Notes: generated by a model from the sequence alone, not told the origin. DNA of 64,000 nt from Streptomyces harbinensis (GCF_900116145.1 NZ_FPAB01000001.1:186001-250000), one strand, 5' to 3'. Shown: positions 18,177 to 27,138, counted from the stretch's first letter. Translations and numbers: made by a program.

Positions 18177-18671
18177 TCAACTCCCCGCCGACCGGCACAG
18201 ATCGAGCACGGCCGGGTCCAGCATCTCGCTCCCCAGCTCGCAGGCCTGCGCGAAGGACGACGGTACCCGGCCCACGCCGTCCACACCGCCCACCCCCTCC
18301 GGGAGTCCGGGCACCGCCCCGGCCGGCAGCCGGGACGCACCCTCCGCCGGCCCGTCCGGGCCCGGCCCGTCCGCCGCACCCGGGTCCGTACCGCCGCCCG
18401 GGGACGGCGCGGGCTCGGGCACCGGATGCGGCTGCGGCTCCCCCACCGGCGCGGGCTCCGCCGCGCCCGCCTCCACCACGTCCGTACCCTCCGCGCCCTC
18501 CGCGCCCTCGCTGCCCTCGGTACCCTCGCCGGCGTCGTCCGGCCCGCAGGACGCCGGGCGTTCGGCCGCCGGACCCGCGCAGAGGTCCCCGCCCGCCGGA
18601 TGCACCGACACACACCCCGCGCTGCCGAGACCGGCCAGACACCCCAGCAGTACCGCCACACTCCGTCGCAT
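18177..18671 (-). CDS. Small Pro/Gly/Glu-rich lipoprotein
   Basis: 164 aa. Signal peptide with lipobox LGSAGC (Cys about 20). The body is low complexity, rich in Gly, Ala, Pro and Glu, with two Cys close after the signal and one pair near the C-terminus (ACELGSEMLD, LDLCRSAGS). No known domain. ATG at 18671 gives 8-base spacing from GGGAGG; the ATG at 18677 is too close. It lies between the sugar-binding lipoprotein and the divergent nagK-nagA operon; function unknown. Confidence 0.65.
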   Translation of the reverse strand: MRRSVAVLLGCLAGLGSAGCVSVHPAGGDLCAGPAAERPASCGPDDAGEGTEGSEGAEGAEGTDVVEAGAAEPAPVGEPQPHPVPEPAPSPGGGTDPGAADGPGPDGPAEGASRLPAGAVPGLPEGVGGVDGVGRVPSSFAQACELGSEMLDPAVLDLCRSAGS

Positions 18672-18770
18672 CGTCATGCCCTCCCAACGCCCCGCCCCCG
18701 CAGGACCGGACGGCCGGCGCGCCCCGGATCACCCCGCGGGAGCAACCGGTTCGCCCCCAGGAGGGAAACA

Positions 18771-18786
18771 GGTGGACTAGACCTGT
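18771..18786. promoter_or_regulatory. DasR-responsive element (dre) upstream of nagK
   Basis: The 16-mer has core TGGACTAGACCT, matching 10 of 12 positions of the dre core TGGTCTAGACCA. It lies 27 bases before the nagK start, over the likely promoter. DasR is the GntR-family GlcNAc repressor of Streptomyces, and nagKA is a known target class. Confidence 0.75.
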
Positions 18787-18812
18787 TGGCCCCGCCGGGT
18801 GAGACTGTGCCG

Positions 18813-19787
18813 GTGACCACTGATCACGACGACGGCTACGTCCTCGCCCTCGACATCGGCGGCACCGGCCTCAAAGGCGCCCTCATCGGCACCGACCGGC
18901 GCCGGCCCCGCCACGAGGCACGCCGCCCCACCCGGCGCGACGCCGGCCCGGACGCGGTCGTCGAAGGCGTCCTCCGCTTCGCCCGTGAGCTGTACGACAC
19001 CGGGCGCGACCGCTGGGGCACGCCCCCGCTCGCCGCCGGCGTCGTCCTCCCCGGCATCGTCGACGAGACCACCGGCACCGCCGTGTACGCCGCCAACCTC
19101 GACTGGCGCGACCTCCCGCTGCGCCGGCTGCTCAGTGACGCACTCGACGGCCTCGACGTGCGGCTCGGCCACGACGTCCGCACCGCGGGACTCGCCGAGG
19201 CCCGCCTCGGCGCGGCAGCCAAGGCCGGCAGCGGACGGTTCTTCTTCGTCGCGCTCGGCACCGGCATCGCCTGCGCCATCGGCACCGGCGGCGGCATGGA
19301 ACACGGCGCGCACGGCGGCGCCGGCGAACTCGGCCACATCATCGTCCGGCCCGGCGGCGACCGCTGCGGCTGCGGGCAGCGCGGCTGCCTGGAGACCCTG
19401 GCCTCCGCCGCCGCCGTCACCCGCGCCTGGGCCGCCGCCTGCGGCGACCCGGCCGCCACCGCGGCCGACTGCGCCCGCGCCGTCGCCGCCGGCGACCCGG
19501 CCGCCCGCGCCGTCTGGCAGCGGGCCGTCGACGCGCTCGCCGACGGACTGCTCACCGGCATCAGCCTGCTCGACCCGGAGCTGATCGTCATCGGCGGCGG
19601 GCTCGGCGAGGCCGGCGACACCCTGCTCACCCCGCTGCGCACCGCGCTCACCGACCGCGCGGTGGCCTTCCACCGGCTGCCCGAACTGCTGCCCGCCGCC
19701 CTCGGGGACGCCGCGGGCCGCCTCGGCGCCGGGCTGCTCGCCTGGGACGCCGCCCTCCCCCACGCCCCGAAAGGCCCCACACCATGA
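18813..19787 (+). CDS. nagK: ROK-family N-acetylglucosamine kinase
   Basis: 324 aa. Phosphorylates intracellular GlcNAc to GlcNAc-6-phosphate. ROK signature: ALDIGGTGLKGALI (ATP phosphate loop, about 11), GVVLPGIVDE, FVALGTGIACAI, GELGHIIV and zinc-binding CGCGQRGCLE (about 188). Coupled to nagA by an ATGA overlap, which fits a GlcNAc kinase better than a glucokinase. GTG at 18813 follows GAGACT by 6 bases (weak leaderless signal); GTG at 18807 is an alternative. DasR site upstream. Confidence 0.92.
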   Translation: MTTDHDDGYVLALDIGGTGLKGALIGTDRRRPRHEARRPTRRDAGPDAVVEGVLRFARELYDTGRDRWGTPPLAAGVVLPGIVDETTGTAVYAANLDWRDLPLRRLLSDALDGLDVRLGHDVRTAGLAEARLGAAAKAGSGRFFFVALGTGIACAIGTGGGMEHGAHGGAGELGHIIVRPGGDRCGCGQRGCLETLASAAAVTRAWAAACGDPAATAADCARAVAAGDPAARAVWQRAVDALADGLLTGISLLDPELIVIGGGLGEAGDTLLTPLRTALTDRAVAFHRLPELLPAALGDAAGRLGAGLLAWDAALPHAPKGPTP

Positions 19788-20944
19788 CCGCCAGCACCGC
19801 GCCGCTCACCACCCTGACCGGCGCCGACATCGTCCGCCCCACCGGCATCGACCGCGGCGGCCGGATCACCGTCGCCGGCTCCCGCCTCGCGGACCCCACC
19901 ACGCAGACGCGGGACAACGGCGGCGGCGACGTCCTCGACCTGACCGGCCACTGGATCGTCCCCGGGTTCATCGACATCCACGTGCACGGCGGCGGCGGCG
20001 CCTCCTTCTCGGCCGGCACCGCCGAGGAAGCCCTCACCGCCATCGACACCCACCGGCGGCACGGCACCACCACCCTGCTCGCCTCCACCGTCACCGGCAC
20101 CCTCGACGACCTGGCCCGGCAGGCGTCCGCCCTCTCCGAACTCGTCGAACAGGGCGACCTCGCCGGGCTGCACTTCGAAGGCCCCTTCATCTCCCCCGGC
20201 CGCTGCGGCGCCCACGACCCGGCACTGCTGCGCGCCCCGGAACCCGGCGCCGTACGCCGCCTGCTGGACGCCGCGCGCGGCACCGCCCGGATGATGACCC
20301 TGGCCCCCGAACTGCCCGGCGGCATCGAGGCGGTACGGCTGCTCACCGAGCGCGGCGCGATCGCCGCCGTCGGACACACCGACGCCCCGTACGACACCGT
20401 CCGCGCGGCCGTCGAGGCAGGCGCCCGGGCCGCCACCCACCTCTTCAACGCCATGCCGGCCCTCGGCCACCGCGCGCCGGGGCCGGTGGCGGCGCTGCTG
20501 GAGGACGAGCGGGTCACGGTCGAGCTGATCAACGACGGCACCCACCTGCACCCCGCCGCGCTGCGGCTCGCGCTGCGCGCGGCGGGGCCGGACCGGGTGG
20601 CGTTCATCACGGACGCGATGGGCGCGGCCGGCATGGGGGACGGCAGCTATCCGCTGGGCCCGCTGCGGGTGGAGGTGACCGGCGGGGTGGCCCGGCTGCC
20701 GGAGGGCACCATCGCGGGCTCGACGCTGACCCTGGACCGCGCCCTGCGGCGGGCCGTCACGGTGGACGGCCTGCCGATCGAGGACGCGGTCCGCGCGCTG
20801 TCCACCACCCCGGCCCGGCTGCTGGGCCTGGCGGACCGCACCGGCTCCCTGGAGGCGGGCAAGGATGCGGACCTGGTGGTCCTGGACGCCGCGTTCACGG
20901 TGACGGGAGTGATGCGCCGGGGTGAATGGCTGGTGAAGCCGTGA
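19784..20944 (+). CDS. nagA: N-acetylglucosamine-6-phosphate deacetylase
   Basis: 386 aa. Amidohydrolase converting GlcNAc-6-P to glucosamine-6-P and acetate. Motifs: metal-binding FIDIHVHGGGG (about 62), FEGPFISPGRCGAHDP (about 130), VGHTDAPYDT (about 195), THLFNAMPALGHR (about 220) and ITDAMGAAGMGDG (about 275). Start overlaps the nagK stop by 4 bases. Receives product from both NagK and MurQ. Confidence 0.96.
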   Translation: MTASTAPLTTLTGADIVRPTGIDRGGRITVAGSRLADPTTQTRDNGGGDVLDLTGHWIVPGFIDIHVHGGGGASFSAGTAEEALTAIDTHRRHGTTTLLASTVTGTLDDLARQASALSELVEQGDLAGLHFEGPFISPGRCGAHDPALLRAPEPGAVRRLLDAARGTARMMTLAPELPGGIEAVRLLTERGAIAAVGHTDAPYDTVRAAVEAGARAATHLFNAMPALGHRAPGPVAALLEDERVTVELINDGTHLHPAALRLALRAAGPDRVAFITDAMGAAGMGDGSYPLGPLRVEVTGGVARLPEGTIAGSTLTLDRALRRAVTVDGLPIEDAVRALSTTPARLLGLADRTGSLEAGKDADLVVLDAAFTVTGVMRRGEWLVKP

Positions 20945-20957
20945 GGCCATGAAAGAA

Positions 20958-20984
20958 GGCCGCCCGGGGTGGGGGGTGGCGGCC
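20958..20984 (+). terminator. Probable nagKA terminator
   Basis: Stem GGCCGCC/GGCGGCC (20958-20964 with 20978-20984), 14 bases past the nagA stop, between converging genes. Confidence 0.55.
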
Positions 20985-21019
20985 GTGAGGGGTGCGCGGA
21001 GGAAAGCGCGCGGCGGGCG

Positions 21020-21982
21020 TCAGCCGGTGACCTGCTCGTCGGTGATCCACAGCTTGTCGATGTAGACGTCGCACTTGTCACCGGGTGTGCAGCCGATGTG
21101 GAAGGTGTTCTCACCCGGTTCCAGATCCACCAGCTTCCAGGTGCGCGTCCACCGCTTGTCCAGGCCGTCCGAGTCGTCGATGTGCGGCCCGTTGAAGTCC
21201 CGCGCATCGATCTTGTCGTTGCGGATCTCGGAGTTGACCGCGAAGCTCAGCGACTGGTCGCCCTTCACGGTGTATCCCATATTGAAGTAGTACTGACCGG
21301 GCTCGCCCTGGAAGTCGACCGTCCAGGTCACGGTGGCGTTGTGGTTGTTCATACCGCCCACGTACGCGCCGCTGCCGGACCGGGCGCCGGGGATGTTGGA
21401 CTCCAGGACGGCACCGGCGGACAGGGTGACCTCGCCGGGGGCGGTGATGTCCGCCGTCGGCAGTTCGGCGTCCGGGTCGCCGTCCTCGTCCTCCTCCTCG
21501 TCGCCCGGGTCCTCCTCTTCCGGGTTGGTGTCCTCGTCCCGGTGGTCGTCGGTCGGATCGACCGTCGGGTCGCCCTGGGACTGATCGCTGTCGTCGCTGT
21601 CGCCGTTGCTGAAGATCACCGCCGCGCCGACGCCCACGACCACCGCCGCGACGACGGCGATGGCGCCGATGAGCAGCCCGTTGCGCTTCGGCGGACCCGC
21701 GTCACCGCGCCCCCGGCCGCCGTGACCGCCGTGGCCGCCGTGCGCGCCGCCGGGCTGGGTCTCCGGGGCCGCGTAGTACGCGTCCTGCTGCCCGTGCCCG
21801 GCACCGCGCTGCTGGCCGCCGAAGCTCCGCTCGCCGACCGGGCGGACCTGGTGGTACGAGGGCGGGGGCTGCGGGGCCTGCGGCTGCCCGGCCCCGCCCT
21901 GCCCGCCCTCGGGTCGATAGAGGTACCCGAAGGGGTCGTCACCCTGCTCAGGCGTACCTCTGCCCTGGCTCCCCGCACTCAT
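21020..21982 (-). CDS. Single-pass membrane protein with CBM35-like extracellular domain
   Basis: 320 aa. Cytoplasmic N-terminus (1-105) rich in Gln, Gly, Pro and His; one transmembrane helix (LLIGAIAVVAAVVVGVGAAVIF, about 102-123, written as a single segment of hydrophobic residues); an acidic Asp/Glu linker (about 125-175); and a C-terminal beta-sandwich-like domain with VTWTVDFQGEPGQYYFNMGY and CDVYIDKLWI, typical of carbohydrate-binding modules of the CBM35/galactose-binding type. Two Cys near the end (GCTPGDKCD) may form a disulfide. AAGGAG precedes the ATG. Probably binds cell-wall or extracellular glycans; it converges on nagA. Confidence 0.8.
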   Translation of the reverse strand: MSAGSQGRGTPEQGDDPFGYLYRPEGGQGGAGQPQAPQPPPSYHQVRPVGERSFGGQQRGAGHGQQDAYYAAPETQPGGAHGGHGGHGGRGRGDAGPPKRNGLLIGAIAVVAAVVVGVGAAVIFSNGDSDDSDQSQGDPTVDPTDDHRDEDTNPEEEDPGDEEEDEDGDPDAELPTADITAPGEVTLSAGAVLESNIPGARSGSGAYVGGMNNHNATVTWTVDFQGEPGQYYFNMGYTVKGDQSLSFAVNSEIRNDKIDARDFNGPHIDDSDGLDKRWTRTWKLVDLEPGENTFHIGCTPGDKCDVYIDKLWITDEQVTG

Positions 21983-22081
21983 CGCCCGCGCTCCTTACCC
22001 TTACCTGTCACTGCTGTGCCCCGCCCTGGTACATACGGGCGCGAGCCTACCCCGTTCGGGGGACAGCGCCGCCCTGTCCGC

Positions 22082-23695
22082 TCAGCCGGCTCGGCGGCGG
22101 CCCTGTGACCTGGATCGTTTCTCGACGTACATGCGCTGGTCGGCGGATTCCAGGATCTCCGCCGTGGTCATGCCGCACGAGGCCCAGCCGATGCCGAAGC
22201 TCGCCCCGACCCGGACCGCGCGGCCCTCCACCCGGATGGGCGGGATGATCGCGTTGCGCAGCCGGACCGCCAGGTCGGAGGCGTCGGCCGTGCCGAGCCC
22301 CTCGGCAAGCACCACGAACTCGTCCCCGCCGAGCCGGGCCACCGTGTCGTTGTCCCGTACGCCGCGCTCCAGCCGCCGGGCGACCTCCACCAGCACCGCG
22401 TCGCCGCACACGTGGCCGAAGCGGTCGTTGATGGACTTGAAGCCGTCCAGGTCGCAGAAGAGCACGGCCAGGCCCTTGCCGTCGCCGCCGGGCGTCTCGG
22501 GGGACCTGATGTGCTCATGGTCGTACCCGGGCCGCAGCGGCCCCGTGGCGCCGCTGTCGAAGGCGTCGGCCGCGGCCTGGGCCGGGCTGGCGTCCCGGCC
22601 GTGCCGGGCGCGGCGCGGCGCCTGCTCGCATATCCGCTCGCTCAGCCGGGCCCGCAGTTCGGCGGAGTTCGGCAGGCCGGTGAGGGAGTCGTGGCTGGCG
22701 CGGTGGGCGAGGGCGAGTTCGTGCCGCTTGCGCTCCTCGATGTCCTCCACATGGGTGAGCAGCATGCGGGCGCCCTCGGCGGCGTCGGCGACCACCGAGT
22801 TGCGCAGGCTGACCCAGACGTAGCTGCCGTCGCGGCGGGCGAGCCGGAGTTCGGCGCGTCCGCCTTCGGCGGAGGTACGCAGCAGGACGCCGGTGTCCTC
22901 GGGGTGGACGAGGTCGGCGAACCCGTAGCGGCGCAGGACGGCGGCCGAGCGGCCCAGCAGCCGGCACAGGGCGTCGTTGACGCGCAGCAGCCGGCCGTGT
23001 TCCTCGCCGCCGACCTCGGCTATGGCCATGCCGCTGGGCGCGTACTCGAACGCCTGCCGGAAGCTCTCCTCGCTGGCGCGCAGGGCTTGCTGCTCGCGCT
23101 CAAGCCGGACCAGGGCGCGCTGCATGTTGCCGCGCAGCCGGGCGTTGCTGAGGGCGATGGCGGCCTGGGTGGCGTACATCTGGAGGGCTTCGCAGCCCCA
23201 GGCGCCGGGGCGGCGGCCGTTGCGCGGCTTGTCGACGGTGAGGACGGCGAGCAGTTCGCCATCCGGGGCGTGCATGGGGGCGAAGAGGCGGTCCATGGGG
23301 TGCCACTCGTCCGGGTACCGGGGGGCGGGCCCTGTGGTGCGCCACTGGGGGACGTCGTCCTGGTCGAGGACCCAGCCCTCGGTATAGGGGATGAAGCGCA
23401 GTTCCCCCCAGCGCTCGCCCATGCTGAGCCGGCGTTCCCAGGAGGCGCGCGGGCCGGAGCGGCCGGCCACCTCGGCTTCGACGGTGTGGCTGCCGGCGAC
23501 GGCGGCGACCAGGAGGTCACCGTCAGGTCTGACGTAGTTGACCGCCGCCAGTTCGAAGCCGACGGCTTCGACGACCCCGTTGGCGATGGTCTGCAAGGTG
23601 TCGGCCACGCTGCGGGCGGTGCTGAGCTTCGCGAGGACGCGGTGCAGCTCTCGCAGCGAGGCGAGTCGAACGTATGGCTCCGTTTCCGTTTCCAT
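22082..23695 (-). CDS. cdgB: GAF-PAS-GGDEF diguanylate cyclase (CdgB-like)
   Basis: 537 aa. GAF domain (about 15-170), coiled linker, PAS domain with PAC (about 195-315), then a GGDEF domain ending the protein. The active loop RLGGDEF (about 453-459) and FCDLDGFKSINDRFGH metal-binding part are intact, so it should make cyclic di-GMP. Between the start of the GGDEF domain (SHDSLTGLPN) and the FCDLDGF strand there is an insertion of about 45 residues. Domain order matches S. coelicolor CdgB, which affects aerial development. ATG at 23695 follows GGGGGAG closely. A BldD-type site lies 70 bases upstream. Confidence 0.9.
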   Translation of the reverse strand: METETEPYVRLASLRELHRVLAKLSTARSVADTLQTIANGVVEAVGFELAAVNYVRPDGDLLVAAVAGSHTVEAEVAGRSGPRASWERRLSMGERWGELRFIPYTEGWVLDQDDVPQWRTTGPAPRYPDEWHPMDRLFAPMHAPDGELLAVLTVDKPRNGRRPGAWGCEALQMYATQAAIALSNARLRGNMQRALVRLEREQQALRASEESFRQAFEYAPSGMAIAEVGGEEHGRLLRVNDALCRLLGRSAAVLRRYGFADLVHPEDTGVLLRTSAEGGRAELRLARRDGSYVWVSLRNSVVADAAEGARMLLTHVEDIEERKRHELALAHRASHDSLTGLPNSAELRARLSERICEQAPRRARHGRDASPAQAAADAFDSGATGPLRPGYDHEHIRSPETPGGDGKGLAVLFCDLDGFKSINDRFGHVCGDAVLVEVARRLERGVRDNDTVARLGGDEFVVLAEGLGTADASDLAVRLRNAIIPPIRVEGRAVRVGASFGIGWASCGMTTAEILESADQRMYVEKRSRSQGRRRAG

Positions 23696-23764
23696 CACTC
23701 CCCCGAACGACCCGAATGCACGTGCAGATACACAGGCCACTGAATCACAGGGAGCTGCCCACTA

Positions 23765-23779
23765 GGTACACAGGGTCAG
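23765..23779. promoter_or_regulatory. Candidate BldD-binding site upstream of cdgB
   Basis: GGTACACAGGGTCAG matches 8 of 9 fixed positions of the BldD consensus nTnACnC(A/T)GnGTnAn; only the first T is missing. BldD is a c-di-GMP-controlled developmental repressor and cdgB genes are among its known targets. Confidence 0.6.
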
Positions 23780-23909
23780 CGATAAGTCGCCTGCTGTGAT
23801 TCAAGTCACACTGCGGAAGGGCTCGGTCGCACGATGTAGGACGCCGGCCCGTCCCCTCTGGTTCTGGGGCCCGATGCGCCGCACCACTGTGCGCCGTTAG
23901 CGTGTCGGA

Positions 23910-24470
23910 GTGCGCCTCCCCACTGAGTCATCCCAGAGTCCGGAACCGCCCGTCCCCCATTCTGGAGGAGTGAGCGAGGACGAGTTCAAGGCCGCCATGT
24001 CCCGGCTCGCCGCCGGAGTGGTCCTGGTGACCGCCCACGACGACGAGGACGGCCCGCACGGCGCGCCCGCGGGCATGACCGCCACCGCCTTCATGTCCGT
24101 CTCCCTGGACCCGCCCCTGGTGCTGGTGAGTGTACGGACCGGCTCGCGCATCGACGAACTGCTCGAACGCCAGCCGCTGTGGGCCGCCTCCCTGCTCGCG
24201 GAGGGCGAGCGCGTCATAGCCGGCCGGTTCGCCATGAAGGGCCGGCTGAGCGACCGGCTGCTGTTCCAGGAAGTACCGCACCGGCTGGGCGAGATCACCG
24301 GTGCCCCGCTGCTGACCGACGCGCTGGCGACGGTCGAGTGCCGCACCGAGCAGCGCGTCGCGGCCGGTGACCACACGCTCGTGGTGGCCCGGGTGCTGTC
24401 GGTGGGCCTGCCGCCGGCGGAGGGCGGCCCGCTCGCGTACTTCCGGGGCCGGTACCGCCACCTCGCCTGA
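23910..24470 (+). CDS. Flavin reductase-like FMN-binding protein
   Basis: 186 aa. Flavin reductase domain (about 25-180) with FKAAMSRLAAGVVLVTA, GMTATAFMSVSLDPPLVLVSV and a C-terminal PLAYFRGRYR, typical of FMN-dependent NAD(P)H:flavin reductases that supply reduced flavin to monooxygenases. Partner enzyme not evident. GTG at 23910 follows TAGCGT (23898-23903) by 6 bases: leaderless type. Divergent from cdgB. Confidence 0.88.
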   Translation: MRLPTESSQSPEPPVPHSGGVSEDEFKAAMSRLAAGVVLVTAHDDEDGPHGAPAGMTATAFMSVSLDPPLVLVSVRTGSRIDELLERQPLWAASLLAEGERVIAGRFAMKGRLSDRLLFQEVPHRLGEITGAPLLTDALATVECRTEQRVAAGDHTLVVARVLSVGLPPAEGGPLAYFRGRYRHLA

Positions 24471-24566
24471 CGGCGGGCGGCGGGTGGCGGGCGGTGGACG
24501 CCTGACTCCCAACGCCGGACGCCGGACGACGGACCGATCGCTCCGCCCGGCGAGCAGCCGGTCCGG

Positions 24567-25007
24567 TCAGTCCCAGCCCTGCCGCCCCGAACGCCCCCGC
24601 TTCACATCCGACCGCTGCTTCTTCTCCCGCAGCCGCCGCTCGTTGATCCCCCGCGGCACCTTCGTGGCCCGGCGCGGCGCCCGCGGCGGCGCCGTCGCCT
24701 CGGCGAGCAGCCCGGCCATGCGCAGCGCGGCGGTCTGCCGGTTGCGCCACTGCGAACGGTGCTCACTGGCGCGCACCACCAGCAGCCGCCCGTCCACCAG
24801 CCGCCCGCGCGCCGCCAGCTCGCGCAGCGCCCGCTCCTTCCACACCGGCGGCAGCGCCTCGGTCGCCGCGACGTCGAAGATCAGCTCGACCTGACTGTCG
24901 GTGGTGTTGACGTGCTGACCGCCCGGACCCCCCGACCGCGAGAAACGCCAGCGGAGCTCGGCCTCGGGCAGGAGGACCGAGCCACGGATGACATAGGGGC
25001 CGGACAT
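24567..25007 (-). CDS. arfB: Ribosome-rescue peptidyl-tRNA hydrolase ArfB
   Basis: 146 aa. Release-factor-like domain with the catalytic GGQ motif in SGGPGGQHVN (about 26-35) but no codon-recognition domains, followed by a basic Lys/Arg-rich tail (about 110-146) that in this family inserts into the empty mRNA channel. Releases peptides from stalled ribosomes. Divergent from terD with 150 bases between starts. Confidence 0.93.
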   Translation of the reverse strand: MSGPYVIRGSVLLPEAELRWRFSRSGGPGGQHVNTTDSQVELIFDVAATEALPPVWKERALRELAARGRLVDGRLLVVRASEHRSQWRNRQTAALRMAGLLAEATAPPRAPRRATKVPRGINERRLREKKQRSDVKRGRSGRQGWD

Positions 25008-25157
25008 GTGTCCATGGTCCTACGCGCCCCCGGGGGTCCGCATCCCACTTTCGTGCGGCGCGGAACCCCACGGGCCCCTGTCATCGTTGGAGGGGTGCGG
25101 GGTGCCTACCCGCACTCGGGCAACCGATCAACCAAGCAGGATTAAAGGGGATTCTCC

Positions 25158-25733
25158 ATGGGTGTGAGCCTGACCAAGGGCGGCAATGTCTCGCTGACCA
25201 AGGAGGCTCCCGGTCTGACGGCCGTCACGGTCGGCCTCGGCTGGGACGTCCGCACCACCACCGGTGCCGACTTCGACCTCGACGCGAGCGCCCTTGCGGT
25301 GAACGCCGCGGGGAAGATCGTCTCGGACCAGCACTTCATCTTCTACAACAACCTCACCTCGCCCGACGGCGCCATCCAGCACACCGGCGACAACCTGACG
25401 GGTGACGGCGACGGCGACGACGAGACCATCAACATCAACCTGGCCTCGCTGGGCGCCGATGTCGACAAGGTCGTCTTCCCCGTCTCCATCCACGACGCCG
25501 ACAACCGCGGCCAGAACTTCGGCCAGGTCCGGAACGCGTACATCCGCGTCACCAACCAGAACGGCGGCACCGAGATCGCCCGTTACGACCTGACCGAGGA
25601 CGCCTCCACCGAGACCGCGATGGTCTTCGGCGAGCTGTACCGCAACGGCGCGGAGTGGAAGTTCCGCGCGGTCGGCCAGGGTTACGCCTCCGGCCTGGCG
25701 GGCATCGCCCAGGACTTCGGCGTCAACGTCTGA
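25158..25733 (+). CDS. TerD-family calcium-binding stress protein
   Basis: 191 aa. Full TerD domain: [54 protein letters not shown] (as VSIHDADNR) and a conserved C-terminus. Acidic Ca-binding segments DFDLDAS and GDGDGDDE are visible. Annotated elsewhere as tellurium resistance, but in Streptomyces these proteins respond to calcium and affect differentiation. AAGGGG upstream of ATG. Ends at a strong terminator. Confidence 0.95.
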   Translation: MGVSLTKGGNVSLTKEAPGLTAVTVGLGWDVRTTTGADFDLDASALAVNAAGKIVSDQHFIFYNNLTSPDGAIQHTGDNLTGDGDGDDETININLASLGADVDKVVFPVSIHDADNRGQNFGQVRNAYIRVTNQNGGTEIARYDLTEDASTETAMVFGELYRNGAEWKFRAVGQGYASGLAGIAQDFGVNV

Positions 25734-25751
25734 ACGCCGGCCCACGGCCAC

Positions 25752-25787
25752 GACGGGGGCGGCTCCCTTCGGGGAGCCGCCCCCGTC
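25752..25787 (+). terminator. terD terminator
   Basis: 16-bp perfect stem (25752-25767 with 25772-25787) closed by a TTCG tetraloop, 18 bases past the terD stop. It faces the convergent Uma2 gene and probably serves both. Confidence 0.9.
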
Positions 25788-25791
25788 CGGT

Positions 25792-26427
25792 TCAGAACTC
25801 GGACGTGTCCAGGGTGAATCCGAACGGCTCCGGCAGCGGGAGCGGCTCGCCCAGCGCCTTCGACACGGTGTCGAGGTACCGCCCATTGCGTGGGCGGGAG
25901 AACAGTGTGACGAGACTCTTCTCCCGGTCGATCAGCAGGAAGCTGGGAATGCCTGCCCTGGCGTAACTGCCCAGCTTTCTGCCGCGGTCCTTGTCCGCGG
26001 TGGAAGGCGAGGTGACCTCACAAACCAGCAGAACCGGCGCGGGGTCGTGGTATTGCTCGGAGTTCTTGAAGACTCCCCGAGGGGCGACCACCAGGTCCGG
26101 TACGACGCGATCCGCGGGCGCGTTGCCCGGAATTCGCAGCCCCACCCCGGTTCTCATGCGCAAAGCCTTGTCCTTGCGCCCCGCGAGCTGCTCCAGCAGC
26201 TCACTCACGATCTCCTCGTGATCACCATTCGCCGGCGGCACCGTGTAGATGTTCCCCTCGATCAATTCCACGCGCCACCCCGGGGGGGCTGTCGCATCCA
26301 GGTCGTCGAAGGTCGTCTCGATCACACCGGCCATGAACTCGGCGTCGGAGACTTTCCGCCTGTCCAGCCGAGGCGCTCGGTGCTGCTGATCAGTGCCCAG
26401 ATCACGCTCGGGAAGAGTCACGGTCAC
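25792..26427 (-). CDS. Uma2-family PD-(D/E)XK protein (first copy)
   Basis: 211 aa. Uma2/DUF820 fold: RVELIEGNIYTVPP (about 52), VPDLVVAP (about 108), VLLVCEVTSPSTADKDRGRKLGSYARAGIPSFLLID (in parts, about 130-165) with the nuclease-like Asp, Glu and Lys positions. The family is expanded in Streptomyces and has no settled function. GTG at 26427 follows GGAGG by 6 bases. A second copy lies 89 bases upstream on the same strand, with a shared sequence block before both starts. Confidence 0.88.
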   Translation of the reverse strand: MTVTLPERDLGTDQQHRAPRLDRRKVSDAEFMAGVIETTFDDLDATAPPGWRVELIEGNIYTVPPANGDHEEIVSELLEQLAGRKDKALRMRTGVGLRIPGNAPADRVVPDLVVAPRGVFKNSEQYHDPAPVLLVCEVTSPSTADKDRGRKLGSYARAGIPSFLLIDREKSLVTLFSRPRNGRYLDTVSKALGEPLPLPEPFGFTLDTSEF

Positions 26428-26478
26428 GGCGTACCTCCTTCTTACGGAACGCAACCCTGCCAGCGTAGAAGTGCCCTC

Positions 26479-26515
26479 CGACAGACGTGCCGTGACCGAC
26501 CACCCGAAGGTGTGA
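26479..26515. repeat. Shared upstream block, copy 1 (Uma2)
   Basis: CCGACAGAC, 13 or 14 bases, then CACCCGAAGGTGTGA. The same two words with nearly the same spacing recur at 27139-27176 before the second Uma2 gene. The second word contains the inverted repeat CACC-CGAA-GGTG. Confidence 0.6.
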
Positions 26516-27106
26516 TCACCAGGTGTTCGGTTTGACCGGGGCCGGGAACACCGCCGTGTCGATCGTCGCCTCCAGCGGGGCGGGCAGCGCCAGCCGCTCG
26601 CCGAACGGGACCGAGTTCTTCTGGATGTAGCGCGCACCCGAGGGCCGGGTGAACAGCGTCGTCGAACGGTAGTGCCGGTCCACCAGGAGGTACGCCGCGA
26701 CGCCCGCGCGGGCGTAGGCGCGGACCTTCTCCACCCGGTCCACGTTGCCAGTGGCTTTCATCGTCACCTCCGCGACCAGCAGCGCCGAGGCCGCCGTCAC
26801 CGTGGTGGCCCCGGTGCGGGTCAGCACCAGGTCGGGCAGCACCCGGCCCGGCATCTCCGCGTCCGCCAGCGCCAGCACCGGCACCGGGCCGACCCCGGAG
26901 CGGACCTCCGCGTCCGCCCGCTGGGCGCCGAGCTGGGCGGCCAGTGAGGCCACGATCTCCGCATGCCCGGCGTCCTCCTGTGGCGTGACCCGCACATGGC
27001 CGTCCACCAGCTCCACCCGCCAGCCGCCGGGCGCCACCGCCGCCATGGCCGCGTAGCCGTCGAGCGCCGCCTGCGCCGCCACGGCGGCGGCCGTTCCCGT
27101 GTTCAT
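26516..27106 (-). CDS. Uma2-family PD-(D/E)XK protein (second copy)
   Basis: 196 aa. Same fold as the neighbour: WRVELVDGHVRVTP (about 28), LPDLVLTRTG (about 89), ALLVAEVTMKATGNVDRVEKVRAYARAGVAAYLLVD (in parts). About one third of aligned residues appear identical to the first copy, so the pair is an old duplication. Start uncertain: ATG at 27106 follows GATGGT by 7 bases; ATG at 27118 is possible. Confidence 0.85.
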   Translation of the reverse strand: MNTGTAAAVAAQAALDGYAAMAAVAPGGWRVELVDGHVRVTPQEDAGHAEIVASLAAQLGAQRADAEVRSGVGPVPVLALADAEMPGRVLPDLVLTRTGATTVTAASALLVAEVTMKATGNVDRVEKVRAYARAGVAAYLLVDRHYRSTTLFTRPSGARYIQKNSVPFGERLALPAPLEATIDTAVFPAPVKPNTW

Positions 27107-27138
27107 GTCCCCGACCATCCCAGCGCGGCCCGGCGTGC

